Shown here piece after piece: positions 1 through 12,200 of a DNA stretch of 64,000 bases (its first letter is position 1; each line of letters starts with the position of its first letter). The DNA comes from Notolepis coatsorum (lineage: Eukaryota > Chordata > Actinopteri > Aulopiformes > Paralepididae), in the NCBI GenBank assembly GCA_963971535.1, contig CAXASK010002185.1, positions 169,247-233,246 on the forward strand, in the 5' to 3' direction. The notes beneath the pieces are model-generated. The model was not told the DNA's origin and did not search any database. It saw nothing but the letters and a program-made list of their open reading frames with translations. A program made the translations under genes and the position numbers.

Positions 1-2880
1 GGCGAATGGAGCGGTTATAACGATCGGATTGAGACGCGTCAAATGCTCCCGATGCATGATGTGTGGTGGTGGATTATGTTGGCAACACGATCGACAATAC
101 TGGGACTCGCGATCAGATCATTGGAATATTCTTTTTTGGGTACATCCTAGTGAAGGTAAGGGCTATATGATATCAATCCTGCATGTCTTCACCCCGATCG
201 CAACATATGTGTGTAACGTTACTCCACAACATATGCCGTTGGTGACGATTAAAGCATAAAAAAAGACCCCTTAAGTACATTTAAAAGTAGAAACTTTTAC
301 TCAAGTGTGTTTTTAGCCAGATACTCTGACTTTTACTTGAGTAAGACTTTGAGACGGTACCCATACTTTCACTTAAGTATCATTTCTGGGTACTTTTTAC
401 ACCCCTGGTCAAGGGCAATGGCAGTAAACCTAGCATGCATGTCTTTTGGTGTGAGAGGAAACCGGAGTACCCAGAGGAGACACGGGAGAAACATGCACAT
501 CCACACAGAAAGACCTCCTGCTGGGGTCTGAACCCAGGACCTTCTTGCTGTGAGGCAACCGTGCTTGAATACCTTTCATTGAAATCCTTTCACATTTCCT
601 GTGCATATTCATATTCATGACCCATAGAGCAAGAAGCCTATTTCCTTTAGCACCACCATCAGGCCAAAGATTCAATATTCAAATTAGCGTATTTCCTGAT
701 CCAATTTTCACCAATGTAGTGCCTCATGGTGGCGCCACTATTTTGATCAAATAAACATTAGCTACTCCTCAACAACTGGTCATGGTCACAAAAGGTGGAT
801 TGAGAAAGTGGGCCATTCGGGGGGGGGGGCTACAATATACCTGCTGTTGGCAACTGATTAGCACATGTCTAATTATTAATATCAACCCTTTTGTGGTATT
901 CATGTTTTTGTTACTCACCCAGTGTTTTGCAGGTCAAAATAGTTGGGATTTTAAAACGATAAACAATTAAAGTAAAAAAAAAATTAACATTATCTCTATT
1001 AAAACCAATCTAGACAGCATATATGTCGTGCTACTGGTTTTTTGATAAAATGTGATGTCATGTCTGTATAATCAAGACATGAATGGAATAAGTCGTGTTT
1101 ATCTTGAAACAGACAGTGCAGTGCAGACAGTGAAGGTAAACCTTTGTTTCTTTTGGAACATATTGACTTATTTCCAGCGGACCCAAACACCACGTTGTGT
1201 AATATAAATGTGTAGGGGGTGCACAGTGTGGGTTATAGTCACTATAGTATCGTAGTTATTTTTTATTGACATTATCATTATGATTATAATAATACATAAA
1301 TAAATAAATAAATAAATAAGTATTCATATTAGTGCTGTCAGGCGATTAAAACAGCATTTGTAATTAATTAATCTAATTAATTGCATTTTAATCGCACAAC
1401 CATTTTATGCCTGATATTCTATATTCTATAACCATAATTTCAAATTGCATGTGTCCGGATGGCAGAATTCAGTACTGTATCTACAAAACCTTCTGTTTGT
1501 TTAATCATCTTCCATCTATTAATTTGCTTAGATTTTTCAGGTCTGGTCAATTTGAGCATGGTGTTATTCAGTCAAAGATAAAAAAATTTAATTGCTATTC
1601 TCATTTGGTTCATTACCAATTTACTCAAGCCTAGTAACAGACACAGTATTTCTGACACTGGTAATACATTCCCTGAGATCCATAGATGTCCCTAGAATCA
1701 GATACCAAGAACATGCAAGGTTCATAATTCACACTCACCCCGCCCCCCCCCCCCCCCCCCCCCCCCGGCTAGATTCCCCCTGTTGGTCCAGGGGATTTGA
1801 AACTGGTGACCTTCCGGTGACAACAAGCCCGTTCCTCTACCTTCTAAAGGCCCCCGCTGCTGCCCCATATTTCTGTACGTCCAAATACACCCTGGAAGAC
1901 GAGCACATGGCCATCCGTACAGTACGAGTCACCTTTGTAGAAATAAAGCTAGCGATATATCTGTGTCTTAAGAATAAGTTAAGCCTAAAAGCTTACAACA
2001 ACCAATCTACTATGTGACTTATCCTCCGTATTGATTTAGAGGACTCAGCCCTCGTCGCCTCCTCTCTTACACCAGATTATCTCGACCCAACAAACACAAC
2101 ACACGTCTTCACCTAATCAGGACCACGACCTTGCGTCGCCCGCCCGCCCGCCCCCCGGGCTCAAGGTGGATGCAGCTCATCTTAATAACGTCCATGTCTT
2201 GTCGTGTCTCGTGGTGGTGGGTGAGATGAAGAGAGGCTCGGAGGAACTCCTTCTAGACTGCACTGCCCCCCGGTGGTGGCGGTCGCCACTAGTCAGGCTA
2301 GGGAAACTCATTTTCTATGAAGAGGGCTTTTTCCTGTGGGCCACTTCATCTGATTCTATGGGCCTTTTTGTTGTCTTTTGGAAGCAATATTTAAAAAAAA
2401 TTATAGTTTCTAATAAAAAAAAAAATGGCTTCATTACATGATGGAGAAAAGACGTTTCACCACAGACTGAAACCGTGAGAGAGAACGCAATCACATTAAA
2501 AGCAGCAGCATGTGAATAATAATAATAACGCACCATGCCAGTGGAGTGGACAAAACGTGTGAAACACGTCAAGAAGTTGACTCCTATATTCATCGGGAAA
2601 TGTTTGCGTGACGACTCAAAACGCTTTGCAGTGAATGGTACGTGGGGTTTCAGGACTTAACACGGAACACGGTGTCAAACAGGGTTCCAGGGACGACACA
2701 GATTAACTCCACGAGGACAGTTTGCTTATTCAGTTATGAAAATATACCATACATTTTTTATTTGTGTATTTATTTATTTTGACTTCTCTGCCTTTCAAAA
2801 ACGACATAGCAGTGCACCTTTAAATGTTCGGACAAGTTATGTTTTTGTACGTTTTTATTGATTTTTGCTACCGGGCAGTC
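1..2880. other. Intergenic stretch, no gene recognised
   Basis: No convincing coding exon was seen. About 270-400 resembles dispersed fish repeats rich in TTTACTTGAGTAA-type motifs. About 440-570 resembles the common vertebrate dispersed repeat that reads like 'gaggaaaccggagtaccc' and 'gaacccaggaccttcttgc'. About 1334-1400 is one end of an element beginning TAGTGCTGTCA; the other end was not found. A poly-C run lies at about 1742-1766. The open frames here are short and lack protein-like composition. Confidence 0.5.
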
Positions 2881-2882
2881 CG

Positions 2883-2884
<2 letters not shown>

Positions 2885-2956
<72 letters not shown>

Positions 2957-2974
2957 AGAGAGAGAAGAGAGAGA

Positions 2975-3048
<74 letters not shown>

Positions 3049-3099
3049 GAGAGAGAAGAGAGAGAAGAGAGAGAGAAGAGAAGAGAGAGAAGAGAGAGA

Positions 3100-3163
<64 letters not shown>

Positions 3164-3171
3164 GGGAGAAA
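2885..3171. repeat. (GA)n microsatellite with interruptions
   Basis: Almost 290 bp of GA/GAGAA repeats. It leaves all frames open and gives artificial Arg-Glu, Glu-Arg and Ser-Leu reading frames on both strands, which are not genes. It ends about 30 bp before the left terminal repeat of the DNA element at 3200. Confidence 0.95.
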
Positions 3172-3199
3172 TGGGAGATAGACCGGGGAAGACACCAAT

Positions 3200-5595
3200 G
3201 GGCCCTCATTCATCAACGTGGACGTAGAATATGTTCTATTTCCACACGTAAGCACGGAATGTAGAACTAGTGTACGCACAGGGAAGTCGGGATTCATCAC
3301 ACGGTGCGTACGCAGGCTCTACGCTCCTCCGTAGAACTTTGTTCTACCGTCAATGCTCGTGCATGATTATCCATATATGGTCATGAAAGTGAGGAAACAC
3401 CCCCCATGGGATGTGAAATAATGGACTGACCCGAGCGGGACTCTGAGAAACTCCACGGAGAATTCACTGCTGTCGAACCAAGAAGACACTATCGCGTATT
3501 ATGGGATAAATAAAAGGCGGATTTGTAAACGGTGATGTCAGATATCAACGGCTCCCTAAGACCATTGCTGCAATTCTGCCTGGACAGCTCAAAATACTAA
3601 TAAAGACCGTTCGTTGACCACTGTTTGGCGTTGGTTGTGTGTCATTATAACCGTGCTGTAATATGAATGCCTTTATTAGTTGTGTTCGATTGGCTATATG
3701 ATTTTTAGAGGCATCTATTTTGTTGTCGGCTAATAAAGACCGCGCTGGAATATGACTGCCTTTTCCCGTGTTGTTTGATTAATACCCCGGGATTAAAGTT
3801 CTCCTCAATTTGATTCCAAATCGCGATGGATCTCCCGTCAATTTTCTACCTGCTGCATATGATTTCTAGAGGCATACTACAATCCATTTTGATGTCAGTA
3901 TTGGGTAGCCTACATAAACAATAATACGAGAGCTATACAAGAACAATGAATCTTACTGCCATGTATGATGTAGCAGGTACGCCATGTGTAGCCTGCCTAT
4001 ATGTGATCAATACAAACATGAACTTGAATTCCATCATGTCTGTGTGCGGGTCACTGCGGGAACTCACAAGGCTGTTGTCACAATGTAAATAAGAACGTGC
4101 ACTGAAAAGTTACAGTATGTAGTTGGTTGATCATTTGTATGACAGTCAGTAAACCCTTGCAAAAAGTATCCGTTTTATTTAATGAATTGAAAACATTCAG
4201 CATCGCCTTCCTCCCGGCATCCAGCAATAACATGTATCAGGCAAATGTGCATCGCAACATTGACTGAGTGGAATCCCTTTCTATTCACACAACTGCATTT
4301 GTGATGGAGCTTTGACAGCTACAGTAACAGTCTTTTTTTTTTTTTTTTATCCACTTTTTCTCCCATTTTTTCTATATTTTCTCCCATCCCAATTTCGTAT
4401 CATCCAATTCAACCCTCCCCTGTCACGAACGCTGTTTCTTGCCTCCCACAAGCCGGCTGCAATGTGGACTAAGTCATACATAGCACAAGTCCCCTCCGGT
4501 ACTTGAGGTAACAGCAGTCGCATCTTTTCACCTGCGCAGCTCGATCTCTCAGTGTCGAGGAGTAACGCGTGGGAGGCTCACGCTGCCCCCGACACTTCCT
4601 GATTCTACTGCGCAGGCGCACCAACCGACTTGTAGGAGTCGCTTGTTCACAACGTTCGATCCCCACCCTTCAGTTTTCCCTCCCCGTAATACGGCCAATG
4701 TGTATTAGTACGGACGACCAGCTAAACTGAAAACAATGTGGAGAGCTGGATTCGAACACGCAAATCCTAGCGTCTCCACACTGGTGGCGAAGCTACAGTA
4801 ACAGTCTATTGGTCGATCCATCTCCAATATCACGATGGACCGTGCCGCGGTGGCAAAGACCCGAGGGTGGAGAGGATCTTGAATGAATTCCATCATCATA
4901 TATATATGTTGTGTGTCTGTCCACTATGTTTGTTACTTTGTTATTTCCCCCCCCCCCCTATCTATGTAAAGCGACCTTGGGTCTCTTGAAAGGCGCTATA
5001 TAAAATGAAGCTATTATTATTATTGTTATTATTATTATTATCATCACATCTGTGCGGGAGCTCACAAATAGACTGTTAGTCTCAGTGAAGTTTCAACGGA
5101 GGTCATCTATTCTAACCAACAAATTGAAGTAGAAAGCATTTCGTGACCAATCTTATTTGGAAACATGACACACAAAATAATTTGCTTTTTATTTGAAACA
5201 ATATCTAATCGCGTTTGGAGGTTGGTGTTTTGCGTCTGCCCCCCCGTGCCAAACAAGCAGGCCAACCTCTTGTTCGCGTGTGAGCCCGTTATAATTACAC
5301 TACTGTCGCTATTTTACAATGAACTATAATGAATTACGGGTCATACAGAAGTTGAACACTAATGCACGGAAGCTTATTTCCGCCTTGAAACTAATGCAGG
5401 ACTGAGGAGTGCTTATGCGTAGTAACGATATTCTACCACTGGGCGCGAGGTACGCCAGGTCCGACCTGTGCGTAGATGTAAGCACGGAGTCAAGTTCAAA
5501 TCGAAATTGATGAATCCCACTCTTTGCTTAGAAATGATCGTACGCACAGGGTAAGCACAGATCTGTGCGTAGAACACGTTGATGAATGAGGGCCC
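3200..5595. mobile_element. Non-coding DNA transposon with 22-bp terminal inverted repeats
   Basis: The left end starts GGGCCCTCATTCATCAACG and the right end is its reverse complement (about 5574-5595). Subterminal copies of a GTACGCAC-like motif occur near both ends (about 3270-3310 and 5530-5570). The interior holds no transposase-like frame. A tRNA-SINE (4334-4790) and an (ATT)n-tailed LINE/SINE end (about 4970-5045) are inserted inside. No clear target-site duplication could be fixed, so I do not assign a superfamily. Confidence 0.7.
4334..4790 (-). mobile_element. tRNA-derived SINE, reverse orientation, 17-bp TSD
   Basis: The element reads on the minus strand from a tRNA-like head (B-box-like GGATTCGAAC in reverse near 4750) to a tail of GGGATGGGAGAAAA followed by poly-A (poly-T on plus at 4334). 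The sequence AGCTACAGTAACAGTCT occurs directly on both sides (4317-4333 and 4791-4807) as a perfect target-site duplication. It belongs to the same family as eight other copies in this window. Confidence 0.85.
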
Positions 5596-5850
5596 TGGTC
5601 CGGGAGTCGAACCCGGGTCGGCCGTGTTGTTGCACCGTAGTGCTGTATGCGGTGCCGCCACTAGGGGGGGCCGCAGCAGTGCACCTTTAAGAGGACGTGT
5701 CTCCCTTTACTTTACAGTTAGTGAGTCCACATAATAATCACTATAGGGTTGGGGCAGATCTAATATTTAAAAGGTAATTATTACACATTATTACATGGCG
5801 TTTTCACATTCGCCGAAATGCTTGCTTGTGATTGGTCAATAGCCCCCCGA

Positions 5851-5882
5851 CAGCGGTCATTATTTTTCAATAATGACCGCTG
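5851..5882. repeat. Short perfect hairpin
   Basis: Arms CAGCGGTCATTA (5851-5862) and TAATGACCGCTG (5871-5882) are perfectly complementary around an 8-base loop. The motif 'aataatgaccg' recurs at about 5889. It is probably part of the same fold-back repeat region as 6122-6269. Confidence 0.6.
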
Positions 5883-6036
5883 TGGGACAATAATGACCGA
5901 TGTGCGCAGCTGTTCGCAATCAAGCCCACATCAGTGCAGCAAATCAGACACACCTGCCGCGGCTGCACTGACAGCGGAGTGTGTGTAGATTACAGCGGAG
6001 CCAGAACAGAGGCTGCCCGCGATAATAATAATCACT

Positions 6037-6042
6037 TTATTT
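6037..6042 (-). terminator. naga: Candidate naga polyadenylation signal
   Basis: AATAAA on the minus strand, about 245 bases beyond the naga stop codon and beyond the fold-back element. It is the nearest canonical hexamer seen downstream, but it lies in repeat-like sequence, so the assignment is tentative. Confidence 0.3.
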
Positions 6043-6121
6043 GGGCTGACAGAGCCACAGAACAACTGCGATTTGTCAAATGAATTAGGTATATTGTTAG
6101 TAAGTTAGCCATGTAATAAGC

Positions 6122-6269
6122 GGGATAATGTATAGCTTTACTCGGTCATTGTCGCAAAATAATTGACCTTCACTGACGTTTAAAACACCTCGCCGAAGCG
6201 GCTCGGTATTTTAAACTCTGTGTCGGTCAATTATTTTGCGACAATGACCTCGTAGCTATACATTATCCC
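6122..6269. mobile_element. 148-bp fold-back (MITE-like) element just after naga
   Basis: The outer arms GGGATAATGTATAGCT and AGCTATACATTATCCC are perfect reverse complements. Inside them a 25-bp arm (6144-6168) pairs perfectly with 6225-6249, and TTTAAAA/TTTTAAA pair further in. The sequence would fold into one long hairpin with a GC-rich tip around 6190-6206. It lies 17 bp beyond the naga stop codon, so naga 3' UTR RNA should contain it. Confidence 0.75.
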
Positions 6270-6285
6270 TTACTTACACATTCAT

Positions 6286-9200
6286 TCACAACAGAGAAGA
6301 TGGTTCCACTTTGGCCTCCTGAAGGTGAAGAGCAGGTACCCTGTACTTCTTGCGGGTGTCGGGGTATCTCCCCGTGTCCCGGGGGGTGTCGGGGTATCTC
6401 CCCGTGTCCCGGGGGGTGTCGGGGTATCTCCCCGTGTCCCGGGGGGTGTCGGGGTATCTCCCCGTGTCCCGGGGGGTGTCGGGGTATCTCCCCGTGTCCC
6501 GGGGGGTGTCGGGGTGTCTCCCCGTGTCCCGGGGGGTGTCGGGGTGTCTCCCCGTGTCCCGGGGGGTGTCGGGGTATCTCCCCGTGTCCCGGGGGGTGTC
6601 GGGGTGTCTCCCCGTGTCCCGGGGGGGTGTTGTTGGGTAGACGTACCACATGACGACACCAGAGGGGTTGACGGAGACGGTGAACGGCGTGGCTTGGGTC
6701 AGACCGGTCACAGTCTTCCCAGAGAACACGTCGTACGCCTGGAAATGACACGACAACTATTTAAAAACAAGTGGAATCTTGGAACATCAATATATTATAT
6801 TATGGTCTTAACTCAGGTGGACCCCCACGACATTATTGGGATTTTAAAAACAATAAAGCCATATAATAACAATTCGTGTAAAAATTCTTAGCTTTATCTT
6901 TATTTATATAACTTTTAATTACAAGCAATCTAGACTGCATAATACTTTCCATTTACATCTGATCACTTCTATCAATAAAAGTGCTGGTTACTTGTTTTCC
7001 CCTACAATTTCAGAGGCCCTGTATGGGCGGGGGTGCGGGGGGGGGGGGTGCACAGTGTGTACTTAATGAAAATGTGTTATTTTTATATATGTTCTTCACA
7101 TAAAAAGGCCAATGAGGTCTCAGGTCAAAACATTGCACCATTTGTACCATTTCTCTTTTAGTAAAGAGGGTTAATACATTAAATGAATGGCAACATCGTC
7201 GGTGAGAAGATGGATGGCCTCTAGACCAGAGGTGGCCAACACGGTGCCCGCGGGCACCTGGACGCCCGCAGGGACCACGTGAGTCATCATGGAGCTATAC
7301 ATTCAAAACATTTATCCAGCTGGGCGGCTACGTGGCGTAGTGGGCAAGGCGCTCACCACAAATGACGGAGACGCTGGGCTTGCCTGTTCGAGCCCAGCGC
7401 TCCACATTGCTTTCAGTTTAGCTGGTCGTCCATACTAATACACATTGGCCGTATTAGGGGGTGGGAAACTGATGGGTGGGGATCGGGCGTTGTGGACAGT
7501 GACTCCTACAGGTCGGTTGGTGCGCCTGCGCAGTAGAATCAGGAAGTGTCGGGGGCAGCGTGAGCCTCCCACGCGTTACTCCTCGCCACTGAGAGATCGA
7601 GCTGCGCAGGTGAAAAGATGCGACTGCTGTTACCTCAAGTACCAGAGGGGACTTGTGCTATGTATGACTTAGTCCACATTGCAGCCGGCTTGTGGGAGGC
7701 AAGAAACAGCGTTCGTGACAGGGGAGGGTTGAATTGGATGATACGAAATTGGGATGGGAGAAAATATAGAAAAAAAAAATAAAAAATGGGAGAAAAAGTG
7801 GATAAAAAAAAAAAAGTATTCGAATCCAGCTGTGGTGCTTCCGGGTTGGTCGACCGTCCATACTAACACAATTGGCAGTGTTTAGCGGGTGGGAAACCCG
7901 GCGAGGGTGGGTCTTGGTCGTTGTAAAAACAGCGACTCCTACAGTTCGGTCGGGGTGCCTGCACAGCAAGGGAAGGATCTGGGAGAGGTAGTGTGACCTT
8001 CCACACGTTACACTCCCCCAGTGAGAGTCCGCGCTGCCAGGTGGAAAGAAGCGGTGGGCTGGATACACATGCGTCGGAGGAAGCATGTGATAGTCTCCGC
8101 CCTCCCAGACCGACGGTAGGGGGTAGAGTGCGCAACGACCAGGAAGGGGATTGGGAATTGGCATAACGACTAACATTGGGATGGGAGAAAAACGGAAAAA
8201 AGAAGGAGGAAAAAGATAATAAAAAAAATAATAATAAAAAAAGACAAAGGTATAATGTTCAGTGCAAACATTCAATCCAGTAATAGTGTGATGTGTCCTA
8301 CGTCTGGGAGGATGGGGTAATAATTATGAGAATAAAAAGTAGGCCTATGTCAAATCATTAATTAATTAGATTCCGCTACACATTTATATATAATAATGGA
8401 AAGTAGAAAAAACTACTCGTTTACAGTTTATTATTGTGCATCTGCCACAAATAATGTCTTAGTTATAAGGTGGTCTGTCACAGAGTTAAAACATTTTCAC
8501 TATCAATTTATTAAATTAGCCATTGTTTTTGTTTCTGGCCAAACTGGCCATTTGTTTGTTTTACATCTCAAATCAAGAGAGCATAGAAGATGGATAAAAC
8601 CACTTAATTATATAAACAAGGTAAATTAAGCTATACACCAATCCAGCAGAATCCAACCTGCAAAACCTGCACACAATAGTAAGTAATAATATATACTTTG
8701 ATTCTTCCAATTATGTTTTTTGAGGGCCCATATTATCCATAGGCCCTACCGGTAGCTCAGACATAATTCCCAATGTAATATCTTTGTGGAAATGTATCAA
8801 GCCTCATTTATCAAGCAAAATACACAGCATCAAACTCATTTCCACTTCAAAAGTGTTTATGATGACTCATTAGAAACAGTGTGCATGCATATTTTGTGTT
8901 TTAAGTACATGGCACAATAGTTAGTCAACTTTCAACATTTACACATGTGGGGCGGCTATGTGGTGTAGTGGGCAAGGCGCTCGCCATCAACGCTGGAGAC
9001 GCTGGGTTCGAGTCCAGCTCTCTGCGTTGCTATCAGCTTGGCTGGTCGTTCATACTAACACAATTGGCAGTGTTAGGGGTGGGAAAGCTGATGGGTGGGT
9101 CCTGGGCGTTGTGGACAGTGACCCCTACAGTTCGGTCGGGCGCCTGCACAGCGAGGGTAGGATCTGGAGGGAGGTAGTGCGGCCTCCCACACGTTACACT

Positions 9201-12200
9201 CTCCCGGTGAGAATCTGCGCTGCCAGGCTGGCTGCCGGCTGGCTGCACATGCGTCAGAGGAAAGCATGTGACAGTCTCCGGCCTCCCGGACCAACAGTAG
9301 GGGGGAGTGCGCAACAACCAGGAAGGGGGTTGGGAATTGGCATAACGACTAACAGTGGGATGGGAGAAAAATCGGAAAAAGGAGGGGGGAAAAAGATATA
9401 AAAAAAATAAAATAAAACTTTACACATGTGGAAATATTGCTAAATATTATATCCCAGTAAGTTCGTAAAATATTACACAGGACTGGCCCTGAGAGATGGT
9501 ACAGACCTCATAACCTCCAGCTTCATAGTTGAGCTTGGCCAGTGAGGTGTGGTAGAGGTAGGGCATGTCCTGACGATGGCTATGAAAGACCAGAGCACTG
9601 GCTGAATGAGACAACGGTCTCCAATACACCTCAATATGACTGCTCTCCTGTGGGACAAGACACACAGAGACATTAAGAGACAACACCTCAATATGACTGC
9701 TCTCCTGTGGGACAAGAGACACACAGAGACATTAAGAGACAACACCTCAATATGACTGCTCTCCTGTGGGACAAGAGACACACAGAGACATTAAGAGACA
9801 ACACCTCAATATGACTGCTCTCCTGTGGGACAACAAGACACACAGAGACATTAAGAGACAACACCTCAATATGACTGCTCTCCTGTGGGACAAGACACAC
9901 AGAGACATTAAGAGACAACACCTCAATATGACTGCTCTCCTGTGGGACAAGACACACACAGAGACATTAAGAGACAACACCTCAATATGACTGCTCTCCT
10001 GTGGGACAAGAGACACACAGAGACATTAAGAGACAACACCTCAATATGACTGCTCTCCTGTGGGACAACAAGACACACAGAGACATTAAGAGACAACACC
10101 TCAATATGACTGCTCTCCTGTGGGACAAGACACACAGAGACATTAAGAGACAACACCTCAATATGACTGCTCTCCTGTGGGACAAGACACACAGAGACAT
10201 TAAGAGACAACACCTCAATATGACTGCTCTCCTGTGGGACAAGACACACAGAGACATTGAGAGACAACACCTCAATATGACTGCTCTCCTGTAGGACAAG
10301 ACACACAGAGACATTGAGAGACAACACCTCAATATGACTGCTCTCCTGTAGGACAAGACACACAGAGACATTGAGAGACAACACCTCAATATGACTGCTC
10401 TCCTGTAGGACAAGAGACACACAGAGACATTAAGAGACAACACCTCAATATGACTGCTCTCCTGTGGGACAAGACACACAGAGACACTGAGAGACAACAC
10501 CTCAATATGACTGCTCTCCTGTGGGACAAGAGACACAGAGACATTAAGAGACAACACCTCAATATGACTGCTCTCCTGTGGGACAAGAGACACAGAGACA
10601 TTAAGAGACAACACCTCAATATGACTGCTCTCCTGTGGGACAAGACACACGGAGACACTAAGAGACAACACCTCAATATGACTGCTCTCCTGTGGGACAA
10701 GACACACAGAGACATTAAGAAACAACACCTCAATATGACTGCTCTCCTGTGGGACAACAAGACACACAGAGACATTAAGAGACAACACCTCAATATGACT
10801 GCTCTCCTGTGGGACAACAAGACACACAGAGACATTAAGAGACAACACCTCAATATGACTGCTCTCCTGTGGGACAAGACACACACAGAGACATTAAGAG
10901 ACAACACCTCAATATGACTGCTCTCCTGTGGGACAAGAAGACACACAGAGACATTAAGAGACAACACCTCAATATGACTGCTCTCCTGTGGGACAAGAAG
11001 ACACACAGAGACATTAAGAAATACCAAAGTGATACATCCAGGGGGCGTCCTATTTTTCTACAACGGAGTTCGGCGATTTGAGAATCTGATTGGCCACTGA
11101 CGTTTCTGTGCATGTGACATGTGTGCCCAATAGCGTGACGAGCTGTGTCTTTGCCCATTTCCGCGTCGAACAGCCTGCAAAGCACCTGCCGTTCTATCGC
11201 CTAACCCTAACCATAACCAACTTCGAAAGAGTGCCTAAGCTTAACCGTCGGAATCAGGGCAGGCGTTCTATCGCCCTGCTCTAAGACAAACTCTAACCTT
11301 AACCGACTTCGAACGAGCGCCTATAAGCCTAACCAGTGTAGAAACTTGCGGTCCCGCGATTGGGCGTACATGTCACATGACCAGAAATGACACTGGCCAA
11401 TCAGATCCGCAAATCGCCGAACTCCGTTGTAGAAAAATAACAGGCATCCAGCGGCAGCATGCAAATATTTGGGGGTAAGGTTCTCTCTTATTCAAAGTTT
11501 TACAGGTTATACATTCCCCTCCAGTCAGAGACTAACTAACGACGTGGTGGTCACACCTGCAGCAGTCGCCTGCCCTGCGCGCCCCGGGGGTCCTGGTTGA
11601 TGGAGATGGCCATCTTGTTCTGCAGCACGGCCCTGGCGTCGTTGCTCAGGTCTCGAAGGTCGTTGGACATGATGAGCGGAGCCGCCATGACGGCCCACAG
11701 AGCCATCTGAGAGCGGGCCTGGTCGGGGCTGAGGCCGAAGTTTCCTATGATCAGCTGACGGGGGGAGATATAGAGAGCGCTGTGAGACAGAGAGGAACGG
11801 TGGTGACGTTGTCGATACGAGAACAAGATATCTCATATCTTGGGAGGAATAGGAGAAAAGATGAGCTAAGAGAAAATAAGAGATGAAGGTGGTTTCGGGG
11901 ATAGTGGCGCCGACAACTTGATTGGATGAGGCACCGTTTAAAAAGGTCCAATTCGTAATCCAAACATAAACTAACGGGTTGCCCCGTCTATATATCTTTA
12001 GCGGTTTGACTGAGCTATTGATACAAGTACTAAGACTAGACAACGGATATAATTTAAATTGTATTAGCTCTAAATAAAAAAAGAAAACTTGCAGGACCAT
12101 TGTATTTACCATTTACCATTGTAAATAACAACAGTAACATTTGAGCGTTTCCATCTTGAACAGTGTACCAAGGACCTAATTTCCTCTGAGGATTTTCTTT

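Noticed and set aside
2770-3300. Arg-Glu and Ser-Leu repeat proteins
   Set aside because: Pure translation of the (GA)n microsatellite on both strands.
7320-7390. tRNA gene (A- and B-box present)
   Set aside because: It is the tRNA-like head of a SINE: it continues into a conserved SINE body and tail, recurs at other sites with TSDs, and does not fold as a complete cloverleaf by eye.
9982-10884. 300-codon minus-strand frame ([19 protein letters not shown] repeats)
   Set aside because: It is the acceptor minisatellite read through, not a gene. Frame changes between units and it has no start or gene context of its own.
9628-11019. CRISPR-like direct repeat array
   Set aside because: Vertebrate minisatellite; units are contiguous with no unique spacers and no cas genes. 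The same applies to 54.6-57.7 and 59.4-60.6 kb.
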